This document shows, in pieces, positions 44,024 through 52,230 of a DNA stretch of 64,000 nt; position 1 is the first letter of the stretch; each line of letters starts with the position of its first letter. Position numbers and translations under genes: made by a program. The notes below the pieces were generated by a model, which saw nothing but the letters and a program-made list of their open reading frames with translations, did no database searches and was not told where the DNA came from. This DNA comes from Acidobacteriota bacterium (GTDB lineage: Bacteria; Acidobacteriota; Blastocatellia; Pyrinomonadales; Pyrinomonadaceae): the NCBI GenBank assembly GCA_019639235.1, contig JAHBSG010000001.1:1-64000 (forward strand), written 5' to 3'.

Positions 44024-45360
44024 AGATCTCCCCGGCGAGAACCGGAGCATTCGACATTCTAGCCCGAATTGAGGGCGAGAATGCTTTTTCTTCCATTCTG
44101 CTTCCGCAGGTTACCGCCAGGTTGTCTGACGCAGACCGAAGTCTGTGTTATGAGCTAGTACTAGGTTCACTTAGGCGCCAGATTTACCTCGATGCGGTTA
44201 TCAGTCGATTTTCGGGTGATAAGAAACTGGACCCTGAAGTTCGAACGGCGCTCAGGCTCGGGCTTTTCCAGATCATTTTTCTGGATCGTGTTCCTGCTCA
44301 CGCAGCGATCAATGAAAGTGTGAACCTTGTGCTCCGATCAAGGAAAAGATCGGCACGGGGTTTCGTGAATGCCATCCTCAGGAAGGCAAGTGCCGGAGTC
44401 CCGGAGCTCAAGTTTGAAGATCCCGTAGGCGAGATATGCGTAATGACGTCTCACCCCAGATGGCTCGTGTCCAAATGGGTCGCCGATTTTGGTTTCGAGG
44501 CCGCTTCAGCGATCTGCAATGCAAACAATAAACCTGTGTCGCCGGCCTTTCGGCTTACGTCAAGATATTTCAAGGAATTCGGTAGATCCAAGGCAACCAT
44601 AGAGAAGATCTGCAACGATCTGGGACTCAACATCGGCAGCATTCGAGAGTCAGGGCTTGTCGCCGACTGCTATTTTGCCGATGAGGATAGAATACAGCTA
44701 CGGCATGCAGCAGAGAAAGGCTATGTTTATTTTCAAGATGCCGGTTCCCAACTCGTTGCTAACTCTGTGCAATTGCGGTCCGGCGAAAGTTTTTTGGACA
44801 TCTGCGCATCACCGGGCGGGAAAGTCACCAAAATAGTCGCAGAAGCTGAAATCTCCCGTTCTATATTCGTTGCAGCGGATCTCAGTACAAGCCGGGTTTC
44901 GAACCTCAAAGCGAATTGCATGAATCAAGGTCTTGAATCGGTGAATGTGCTACAACTCGATGCGACCCGTGAACTTCCTTTTTCGGGTGGTTCCTTTGAT
45001 GCGGTTCTTGTCGATGCTCCGTGTACCGGCACTGGAACGATACGGCACAACCCGGAAATTCGCTATCGAGTTAACAGCGAAGATATTCACGCAAAACAGG
45101 AAAAACAACGCAGGATACTAGAAAATGCATCAAAGGCCATGAAGGTTGGCGGCTCATTGATGTACGTGACGTGTTCTTTGGAGCGTGAAGAGAACGAGGG
45201 GGTCGTATCATCGTTCTTAACAGGGAACAGAACATTCGCTCTTCGAAAACCGAGCGCTCCGGGACGGTTCATTCAGGAATCGGGACATTTGCGAACGTTC
45301 CCTTCCGATTTCGAGGGCGACGGCTTTTTTATGGCAACTTTCATCCGAAACGCGGAGTAG
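44020..45360 (+). CDS. rsmB: 16S rRNA (cytosine(967)-C(5))-methyltransferase
   Basis: Methylates C967 of 16S rRNA. The 446 residues contain an N-terminal NusB-like RNA-binding domain (RTGAFDILARIEGENAFSSI, PAHAAINESVNLVLR) and a C-terminal SAM domain with FLDICASPGGKVT, the catalytic motif IV DAPCTGTGTIRHNPEI and motif VI YVTCSLEREENEGVV holding the second Cys. It overlaps trhO by 4 bp. The fmt-trhO-rsmB order links initiation, tRNA modification and ribosome modification. Confidence 0.95.
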   Translation: MKISPARTGAFDILARIEGENAFSSILLPQVTARLSDADRSLCYELVLGSLRRQIYLDAVISRFSGDKKLDPEVRTALRLGLFQIIFLDRVPAHAAINESVNLVLRSRKRSARGFVNAILRKASAGVPELKFEDPVGEICVMTSHPRWLVSKWVADFGFEAASAICNANNKPVSPAFRLTSRYFKEFGRSKATIEKICNDLGLNIGSIRESGLVADCYFADEDRIQLRHAAEKGYVYFQDAGSQLVANSVQLRSGESFLDICASPGGKVTKIVAEAEISRSIFVAADLSTSRVSNLKANCMNQGLESVNVLQLDATRELPFSGGSFDAVLVDAPCTGTGTIRHNPEIRYRVNSEDIHAKQEKQRRILENASKAMKVGGSLMYVTCSLEREENEGVVSSFLTGNRTFALRKPSAPGRFIQESGHLRTFPSDFEGDGFFMATFIRNAE

Positions 45361-45419
45361 TTTTATTGGTGCTCGCCTATAAAAATGTTAAGCTTTCACT
45401 TTAAATCAAGCTGTTCTAT

Positions 45420-46124
45420 ATGAACCTCTTCAACCTTGGAATGAGATCGATCGGACGCCTGCTGTTCCTCGCGGGGATGTTGTGTGCGTTCCTTTTTGGA
45501 ATGGCTGCCGTTGTCTACATGTCGCTTTCGGGTGAAGAGGTAAGGGTTCCTGAGCTTGTCGGCAGGGACTTTGTTGAAAGCGAGAAGGAACTCGCAACTC
45601 TTGGATTAAAGATCAAAAAAAGGGCTGACCGGCCAAGCACTGAGAAGATCAATACGATTCTTGACCAATTGCCCCGCCCGGGAGAGACAGTAAAGACCGG
45701 GCAAATGATTTTGGTCGTGGTCAGCAAAGCGGGACTGACGCAGGATGAACGCCCTGATTCCCTAAAAAAGGATATCGAAGAGGACGACACTAAGAAGATC
45801 GAGGAAATGATCTCGGATAAGCCGAAGCGGCAGCGAACGAACACGAACACGAACGTAAACACCAATAGTAACGTAAGTTCGACCCGGAAGGTGGCTGACA
45901 CGGCGAGAGATGTGGGTTCGAACTCAACGACGTCGTCCAATACATCAACGGGTGAAGGTCCGGCAAGAGGGGACGAATCGAATCGTCGAGAGACGCCGGC
46001 GGCAAACAGTACTGAACGCCCGAATCGTAATACGGCCCCGGCTGCAACGCCGCGGCCGCAGTCCTCGCCGGCTGGGGCACGACCAGCGGGAGATACTCGT
46101 CCTCGAACTACTGAACGACCGTAG
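45420..46124 (+). CDS. Membrane-anchored PASTA domain protein
   Basis: A 234-residue protein: a short cytoplasmic start, one membrane helix (LLFLAGMLCAFLFGMAAVVY), one PASTA domain (VRVPELVGRDFVESEKELAT, LDQLPRPGETVKTG) and a long disordered tail rich in Asn, Thr, Arg and Pro (NTNTNVNTNSNVSS). PASTA domains bind peptidoglycan precursors or beta-lactam-like ligands; here there is no kinase or transpeptidase domain, so it may be a wall-sensing adaptor. Lies between rsmB and rpe, 8 bp before rpe. Confidence 0.85.
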   Translation: MNLFNLGMRSIGRLLFLAGMLCAFLFGMAAVVYMSLSGEEVRVPELVGRDFVESEKELATLGLKIKKRADRPSTEKINTILDQLPRPGETVKTGQMILVVVSKAGLTQDERPDSLKKDIEEDDTKKIEEMISDKPKRQRTNTNTNVNTNSNVSSTRKVADTARDVGSNSTTSSNTSTGEGPARGDESNRRETPAANSTERPNRNTAPAATPRPQSSPAGARPAGDTRPRTTERP

Positions 46125-46132
46125 GACCACTA

Positions 46133-46795
46133 ATGTATAGTATTGCACCATCGATACTTTCAGCGAATTTTGTTCGGCTTGAGGAAGAGATAGCTGCGGT
46201 CGAGTCCGGCGGAGCTTCCATATTGCATGTTGACGTGATGGACGGACGTTTTGTGCCAAATATCACGATCGGTCTGCCGGTTGTCAGATCGATCAGGAAA
46301 TCGACGTCCATGACCATCGATACTCATCTGATGATCGTTGAGCCCGGCAACTATGCGGTACAGTTCGTTGACGCCGGGGCCGATATGGTCTCCGTACACA
46401 TCGAAGCGGACCCGCATGTGCATCGGACACTTCAGGGAATTCGCCAGGCAGGAGCGAAAGCCGGTGTTGTTGTAAATCCCGGAACGCCGATAAGCGCTCT
46501 CGAAGAGGCTATTTACCACGCCGATTTTGTACTTTTAATGTCGGTCAACCCTGGTTTTGGCGGACAAAGATTCATTCCTCGTTCGATCGACAGGCTCAGA
46601 GAACTCCGCCAGATGATCAGTGAGCGAGGTTTGGACGTGAAGATCGAGATCGACGGGGGTATCGATCTGACAAATGTCGCAGAGGTAGCAGATGCCGGGG
46701 CGGAGATAATGGTAGCGGGTTCGGCAGTCTTTGGGACTGATGATCCCGCGGAGGCCGTAAGGGCGTTAAGTAATAGGGGTGCGGTTTGGGTCTGA
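46133..46795 (+). CDS. rpe: Ribulose-phosphate 3-epimerase
   Basis: Interconverts ribulose 5-phosphate and xylulose 5-phosphate in the pentose phosphate pathway, downstream of gnd (15677). TIM-barrel family motifs: SILSANFVRLEEEI, VDVMDGRFVPNITIG with metal His/Asp positions, LMSVNPGFGGQRFIP and IEIDGGI. The 220-residue length is normal. It follows the PASTA gene by 8 bp and belongs to the same operon. Confidence 0.96.
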   Translation: MYSIAPSILSANFVRLEEEIAAVESGGASILHVDVMDGRFVPNITIGLPVVRSIRKSTSMTIDTHLMIVEPGNYAVQFVDAGADMVSVHIEADPHVHRTLQGIRQAGAKAGVVVNPGTPISALEEAIYHADFVLLMSVNPGFGGQRFIPRSIDRLRELRQMISERGLDVKIEIDGGIDLTNVAEVADAGAEIMVAGSAVFGTDDPAEAVRALSNRGAVWV

Positions 46796-46836
46796 GCCGG
46801 GACGGCAAAGTGTTCGAGGTTTAATTGGGTTTTAAT

Positions 46837-48336
46837 ATGAAGCGATTGATTTATCTTTCCTCAGTTGTTGCGTTACTCGCGGTCGGGTTTGCATTTGTCC
46901 CTGACGCGGTTGGCCAAGCGCGTCCGGGCGACGGTTCGCCTTCTCAACGGTTGCAGGTGATGCGAGAAAAACTTGAAGCGATCCGCCGGTCTGCGAACGG
47001 TGCTCTTGCTGGGCTTCGACAAGAAGGAAAAGATACGAAGGAAGAACGCGATAACGCAGATTCGCCGGTTGCCCGCCTTCGCTCCGTCGAGCGGGAATCT
47101 TCGAGCCTTCAGAGCGATGTTATCTCTCTGCGGAATAAACTCGACCGCAACGAGAAATACGAGGCTTCTGAGATCGATCAGCTCGAAGCGGCGGTTACAG
47201 AGCTCCAGTCCCGTGCAGACCTTGTGTTTACAGAGACCGCAGCGGCTCGGGCAAATCCGCAGTCAACGGTCGGCCAGCCGCGTGAAGTGAAGAAGAAGAA
47301 AAAGTTTCTCGGTATTTTCGGGGGCGGCGGAAATGATGAATACGATGAGTTGCTTGGCACCGTCTCGCCCGGACGCGATCGAGAACTTTTTGTTTCGGCT
47401 ACGCGGGAAATTAGAAAGAAAAATTTCGATGTTGGCCGCTTGCTCTTTCAGACCATTATCACAACCTATCCCGACTCACCGTATCTCCCGATGGCAAAAC
47501 TCGCGATCGCGGATGCCTTCTTCCTTGAAGGTACGACGAGCGCTCTGATCCAGGCGATAGCGGCTTATCAGGATTGGCTGACATTTTTCCCGACGCATCC
47601 GCTTGCAGATCGCGTCGTGTTAAAAATCGCAGAATCTGAAATGCGGCAGATCGGCCTGCCGGACCGCGATGCGACCCGTGCGAAACGTGCGGAGGTCCGA
47701 CTAAAGGCTCTGCTTGCCAGCTATCCGAATTCCATCTTGAAGCCGGAGGCCGAAAGGCGGCTGGCGGAGGTTCAGAATAATCTCGGCTCGCACAATCTGG
47801 GCATCGCAAATTACTACTACACACTCTCCGTTGATCAACAGAAAGGCGGCCTAAAGGGTGCACAGTCGAGGTACCGGGAGATTATCGAAAAGTATCCGAA
47901 TTTTGCTTACATGGACGAGGTCCTTTACAAGCTCGGTGTCACGTATATGGTCGAGGAAGAGAACGATCAGGCCGTGAGATATTTTCAGCAGATCGTTGCC
48001 GAATATCCGAATAGTGAATTCGTCGCAAAGTCTAAGGAGCAGTTGGAGCTTATCGGAGCATCGGTTCCAGAGCCAAATCCGGATCGAATGAATGTTTTGC
48101 CAGCCCCGAAAGATGGTTTTTTTACGAATTTCCGTAATCAGCTTTTTGGCATCTATCCGATGACGATCGACAAGAACGGCGTGCTAATGACCAAGGACTT
48201 TGACCGAGAGAAGTTCGAGCTGATCGATCAGATCATCGAGAATCAGGGTGATATTCAAACGAACCAGATCCCCCAATCATTTACGACGGTCATTTCAGAT
48301 CGCCGGACGGCGAGCATCACCTCGCAAACCCCGTAG
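46837..48336 (+). CDS. BamD-like TPR protein (outer-membrane assembly)
   Basis: A 499-residue exported protein. After a signal peptide (MKRLIYLSSVVALLAVGFAF) comes a coiled-coil region (LRSVERESSSLQSDVISLRN), a basic linker, and several TPRs of the BamD type (LLFQTIITTYPDSPYLPMAK, LGVTYMVEEENDQAVRYFQQ, IVAEYPNSEF). BamD brings beta-barrel proteins to BamA; that role is inferred from TPR layout. Unlike BamD, no lipobox Cys is visible in the leader. I chose ATG 46837 over a TTG at 46825. Follows rpe by 41 bp. Confidence 0.8.
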   Translation: MKRLIYLSSVVALLAVGFAFVPDAVGQARPGDGSPSQRLQVMREKLEAIRRSANGALAGLRQEGKDTKEERDNADSPVARLRSVERESSSLQSDVISLRNKLDRNEKYEASEIDQLEAAVTELQSRADLVFTETAAARANPQSTVGQPREVKKKKKFLGIFGGGGNDEYDELLGTVSPGRDRELFVSATREIRKKNFDVGRLLFQTIITTYPDSPYLPMAKLAIADAFFLEGTTSALIQAIAAYQDWLTFFPTHPLADRVVLKIAESEMRQIGLPDRDATRAKRAEVRLKALLASYPNSILKPEAERRLAEVQNNLGSHNLGIANYYYTLSVDQQKGGLKGAQSRYREIIEKYPNFAYMDEVLYKLGVTYMVEEENDQAVRYFQQIVAEYPNSEFVAKSKEQLELIGASVPEPNPDRMNVLPAPKDGFFTNFRNQLFGIYPMTIDKNGVLMTKDFDREKFELIDQIIENQGDIQTNQIPQSFTTVISDRRTASITSQTP

Positions 48337-48430
48337 TTGAGCGAAAGGCTCGTCGATCTTAGACACTTTCAGAGCGGGGCCGAGGCTTTAACTTCGGTCC
48401 CGGTTTTTCTTCGTGCCCATATATCAAGCC

Positions 48431-50512
48431 ATGACGCTAAATCGATTGTTGATGCCTCGGCGGAACTCGCTTCTACTGCTCGCCATCTTTACCCTATTCG
48501 GATTCCACTCCGTCGGAGCAAGACAGACGGACGAATGGGAAACAACTATCTCCCGCCTGGAAGCACGAGCAACCAATATCGCGGGCGCAGGTCGCGTTCC
48601 TGTGCCCGAGGCCTATGCGAAACTCCTTGAAGGCCAGAGACACACATGGGCCGCCAAACGGACCCGAAGTGCAGCCCGGGCAAACGTCGCGATACGCGCT
48701 GCCAGAACGGCCTTAGTTGCAGCGGTCGATGCAGACCCGCGCTTGGCAGAGGGCTATACAGCCCTTGCGGAATTAGAGATCCTTCGGCGGCTTGGCGAAA
48801 CGGAGGTCAAAAACTCTATCCGACTCGCGAATCTCGCATTGAGGTTCGATGACAAAAATTTCGGAGCAAGGCGTGTCCTCGGCCGACTTTATTCACTTGG
48901 AGCTAATCTCGCCCGAGGGCAGTTGAACCGCGACAGCGCCGAACTTGCTGTCGGCGAATGGAAGAAAGTTGCTGAACTCGATCCGCGAAACACAGAAGCG
49001 TGGGCTTTTCTCAGCGTACTCTACGAAAAGCTTGGCGAACAGGAGAAACGCATCGAGGCTTTGCGAAAATGGGTTTCTTCGAGTGGGGCTATCGAGAGCC
49101 AGTATTACCAGTTCATCGTCGGTGTTAGCGAGGATCTTGCTCCTGAACGGGCATCGGTGCGCTTGGCGTCAGACCTGATGACTTTAGGACGCATCAATGA
49201 GGCGTTGGACGTGATCGCTCCGGTTGTTTCAGACCAACCGAACAACTCGGTGGCCGTTAACATCCTTAGGGACCTCGCAGAACGGGCGGATGAAAAGCAG
49301 TTTGAAAAGGCGGCCGAGCCTTTAGCACAGGCGGTCGCGACAGACCCTGCGAACGTTGAACTTGCGAACACGTTGGCTCGCCTTTACAAACGTCGAGGAA
49401 TGGCCGAGCGCGCGGAGTCCGTATTTTCGCGAGCTCTTGTGCAGATAAGCAGGGGCGAAAAGCAGGTGAGAACGCGGCTACTCATTGGAAGAGGAGATCT
49501 TCTGGCGAGCTCCGGTAAATATTCAGATTCGATCTCGGCATATTTGGAGGCTCTTGAAGGCTTAGGCGGCAATGTCGGGCCCGGTGATCAAGAGCTTGTT
49601 CGCGAGGCCGCCCGAAAAATGTTACTTACTGCTCGCGTTAAAGGCGATGCCAGCCGTATCGCAAATGCGTTCGACAATGCGTCGAAGATTCTGGGTAGTG
49701 ACGATGTTTCAGTAGTGCTTGAACGGGCGGCACATCTTCGCGAGACGGGGAAGCGAATCGAGGCCCTAGCCTTCATTCGAGCTGCCGGAACGCGCGGTAC
49801 GCGTACGTTTGAGGTTTTTCGAACCGAGATAAACCTGTTGGTAGAAACTGGGAAGATACAGGAGGCGGTCGCTTTGATCGAGAGCTCAACCCGAACTGAA
49901 CTATCGGCCGCACCTTCGGGGCAAGCAGTCTCGAACACACAATTTCTAGATCGATTCACCGCGGCCCTCCTAACGACCGGAGCATACATTTCAGCGAAAA
50001 TGGGCCCGCAAGCGCTTGCCTCGGCTGAGGAGGTTGCGTCGCTAGCACGGGGAAATGAACGGCGTCAACTCGCTGCCATCACCAAAGCTACGGCACTTAA
50101 GCTCACGGGGGACCGAAAGGCCGCGTTGGATGTTCTTCGTGCAGTGCTTAGTGAATCATCCAGCAACCCTATCGCGCTTAATAACCTTGGTTATTATCTT
50201 TTGGACGATGAGCGGTCGCAGGATGAGGCTATCGCCTTGATCAGAAGGGCAGTTTCGATTGATCCGAGAAATCCATCTTATTTGGATAGCCTTGGGAAAG
50301 CGTTGTTACTTAAAGGAGATTTGCAGGCCGCCGAAGGTTTTCTGCTTGAAGCTGTCGCGATCGAGCCCGGGTCCGCGGCAATCTGGGAGCATTTGGGTGA
50401 GCTTTATCGGCGAAAGGGACAACTCGTAGAGGCTAAGGCGGCGACTTCGAGGGCACTTCAGCTTGCCTGGCACGAAGACGACAAAAAGAGGCTCGCCTCC
50501 TTGTTGAAATAA
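48431..50512 (+). CDS. Exported TPR repeat protein
   Basis: A 693-residue protein with an N-terminal leader (LLLLAIFTLFGFHSVGARQ) and many TPR helices: AEGYTALAELEILRRLGETE, AWAFLSVLYEKLGEQEKRIE, LARLYKRRGMAERAESVFSR, LNNLGYYLLDDERSQDEAIA and the final IWEHLGELYRRKGQLVEAKA. Such proteins scaffold envelope complexes; nothing catalytic is seen. It follows the BamD-like gene, which suggests a joint envelope role. An earlier in-frame start at 48413 is possible. Confidence 0.82.
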   Translation: MTLNRLLMPRRNSLLLLAIFTLFGFHSVGARQTDEWETTISRLEARATNIAGAGRVPVPEAYAKLLEGQRHTWAAKRTRSAARANVAIRAARTALVAAVDADPRLAEGYTALAELEILRRLGETEVKNSIRLANLALRFDDKNFGARRVLGRLYSLGANLARGQLNRDSAELAVGEWKKVAELDPRNTEAWAFLSVLYEKLGEQEKRIEALRKWVSSSGAIESQYYQFIVGVSEDLAPERASVRLASDLMTLGRINEALDVIAPVVSDQPNNSVAVNILRDLAERADEKQFEKAAEPLAQAVATDPANVELANTLARLYKRRGMAERAESVFSRALVQISRGEKQVRTRLLIGRGDLLASSGKYSDSISAYLEALEGLGGNVGPGDQELVREAARKMLLTARVKGDASRIANAFDNASKILGSDDVSVVLERAAHLRETGKRIEALAFIRAAGTRGTRTFEVFRTEINLLVETGKIQEAVALIESSTRTELSAAPSGQAVSNTQFLDRFTAALLTTGAYISAKMGPQALASAEEVASLARGNERRQLAAITKATALKLTGDRKAALDVLRAVLSESSSNPIALNNLGYYLLDDERSQDEAIALIRRAVSIDPRNPSYLDSLGKALLLKGDLQAAEGFLLEAVAIEPGSAAIWEHLGELYRRKGQLVEAKAATSRALQLAWHEDDKKRLASLLK

Positions 50513-50731
50513 GCTTCAATTAGTGCATTCAAGGCGATGTTCGAGAGCTTCCCGATCTGCTTTCGTCGGATACACATTTTGCGGACTGGCACTCCTTTAT
50601 TACCGATCAACGCATTTTTCTTTCCTAGGCAATCATCGTTGAGGTCCGACATTCAACTATTGCCTGGGCAGAGGCTCTTTTTGCGATCATCGAAGGCCTA
50701 ATGGATGGAGAAACAACGTCTCAGAATATAA

Positions 50732-50757
50732 AAAGGCCGCCTTTTCAGACGGCCTTT
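50732..50757. terminator. Bidirectional hairpin between convergent genes
   Basis: Stem AAAGGCCG / CGGCCTTT with loop CCTTTTCAGA, with A and T runs on both sides, so it can terminate in both directions. It lies between the TPR gene (plus) and the M48 protease gene (minus). The rest of the 269-bp spacer (50513-50781) holds nothing recognised. Confidence 0.75.
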
Positions 50758-50781
50758 CAATTCCAATAGCGACCACGGCTA

Positions 50782-51951
50782 TCAAGGCTTTTCGGGAGAC
50801 GGAGTGGGCTCCGGAGCCTGATCCCGTCGCTTGAGTTGCGGCGGCTTGCTCGACGAAGAACCCGAGGAGTCAGAACTGTCCGAATCGCTTACGCCCGGTT
50901 CGCCTTCCGGTGAGCGACGCTTGAGGGTCGGCCTGCCGGGCTCACCTTCTGCATCGTCACGCAATATGCCCGCCTTCGCATTCGTTAGCCGCAGCAGGTG
51001 TCCCTTAACCCGCTGGAATTCCGAGGTACTGATAATGTACTCCTCACGCTCAGGGAACCTAGCGACAAGAGCCAGGCTTGCATCCCTACGGTCAAGCGAC
51101 TGCGGATGGGTGGTAAAGATCTTGGCGAGCGTTCCCGGCTTTTTCTTGTTCTTCTCGTTCAACTTTTCGAACATTGTCGCCATTGCGGACGGATCGTAGC
51201 CTGCGGCATAAAGATACTGTACGCCGAGCATGTCAGCTTCCATCTCGGCGTTTCGACTGAATTTAAGAAAGCTCAAAAGCTGGGCAAAGCCGCCCGCATT
51301 TTGCGCAATCGGTGCCGCTATGCCGCCACCAAATATTATTGTTGCGAGCAGCCCATAATTAATGGCCTGAAGCTTACCCTGATTTTCCATCGCGTGTCGT
51401 GCAGCAACGTGGGCAATCTCATGAGCCATTACGCCCGCTATCTCCGCTTCATTGTCAGCGGCAAGGATTAGGCCTTTGTTGACAAAGAAATAACCACCGG
51501 GCAAAGCGAATGCATTAACCTCGTCGCTATCGATAACCTTGATGGTGAAGGGAATCTTCGCATCGGAGTGGAGCACCAAGTTCTGTCCAACCCGATTAAT
51601 GTATTCGGTGACCAGTGGGTCTTCAACCAATTTCGCGGACTGTTCAACCTCAAGGGCCAACTGCCTTCCCAGGGCGATCTCCTTGTCCTGCGACCCACCG
51701 AGCCAGCCGAAGAACTTGTCGGTCCCGCTATTGATCTTACGTTTCCCAATCATAGCCGGATTTTCCTTATCCGAAAGCGGCTTGAGGTTGTTTTGCGAAA
51801 CCAATTGCGACGACTTTGCATCGCTCTTCGACTTGCCCGTTTTGCCATCACTTTTCTGGGCTGTTGCCTGAGACGGCAGAAAGGCAAAACTACCAACGAC
51901 CATCACGAACGAGAGCAGGAACGACAACGCTTTTGACTGTTTGATCTTCAT
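50782..51951 (-). CDS. M48 family zinc metalloprotease
   Basis: An exported 389-residue peptidase: leader LSFLLSFVMVVGSFAF with cleavage near ATAQ, then the M48 domain with the zinc motif HEIAHVAARH and the downstream Glu region (ADMLGVQYLYAAGYDP, EMEAD). TTHPQSLDRR is conserved in the BepA/YfgC group, which checks outer-membrane protein assembly. A Ser/Pro/Glu-rich tail follows (SDSSDSSGSSSSKPP). The BepA-like role agrees with the nearby BamD-like gene, but the C-terminal TPRs of BepA are absent. Confidence 0.92.
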   Translation of the reverse strand: MKIKQSKALSFLLSFVMVVGSFAFLPSQATAQKSDGKTGKSKSDAKSSQLVSQNNLKPLSDKENPAMIGKRKINSGTDKFFGWLGGSQDKEIALGRQLALEVEQSAKLVEDPLVTEYINRVGQNLVLHSDAKIPFTIKVIDSDEVNAFALPGGYFFVNKGLILAADNEAEIAGVMAHEIAHVAARHAMENQGKLQAINYGLLATIIFGGGIAAPIAQNAGGFAQLLSFLKFSRNAEMEADMLGVQYLYAAGYDPSAMATMFEKLNEKNKKKPGTLAKIFTTHPQSLDRRDASLALVARFPEREEYIISTSEFQRVKGHLLRLTNAKAGILRDDAEGEPGRPTLKRRSPEGEPGVSDSDSSDSSGSSSSKPPQLKRRDQAPEPTPSPEKP

Positions 51952-52157
51952 ACGGGTGCCCTTTGATAGGTTTAACTACAATCCTACAGAATTAACCTAT
52001 TGGAATTCAATAGTTTTTCGATGCCTGAACGTGCGATTTGGTTGCGACAATTACGTGCATCGAGCCTTTTTTTGATGGCCGTTCGGGCATTTCACTCGCA
52101 CTGCGAACTTTTCTCTTTTTTCGAGTACCCGATACGTGCTATATTTTAATTCGTGAG

Positions 52158-52178
52158 CAGAGCCCGTACAAGGCTCTG
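52158..52178 (+). promoter_or_regulatory. Leader hairpin before the large ATPase gene
   Basis: CAGAGCC / GGCTCTG (7-bp perfect stem, loop CGTACAA) lies 53 bp before the ATPase start. A TATATTTTAAT segment just upstream (about 52140) could be a -10 box, placing the hairpin near the 5' end of the message. The remaining 279-bp spacer has no other recognisable element. Confidence 0.3.
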
Positions 52179-52230
52179 ACGTCTATCCCGTTTCCCGCCC
52201 GCAACTCTGTTTTGACCATTCCGCAACCGA

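Noticed and set aside
50458-50652. 64-codon minus-strand frame after the TPR gene
   Set aside because: Overlaps the TPR gene end, has no ribosome site and no recognisable features.
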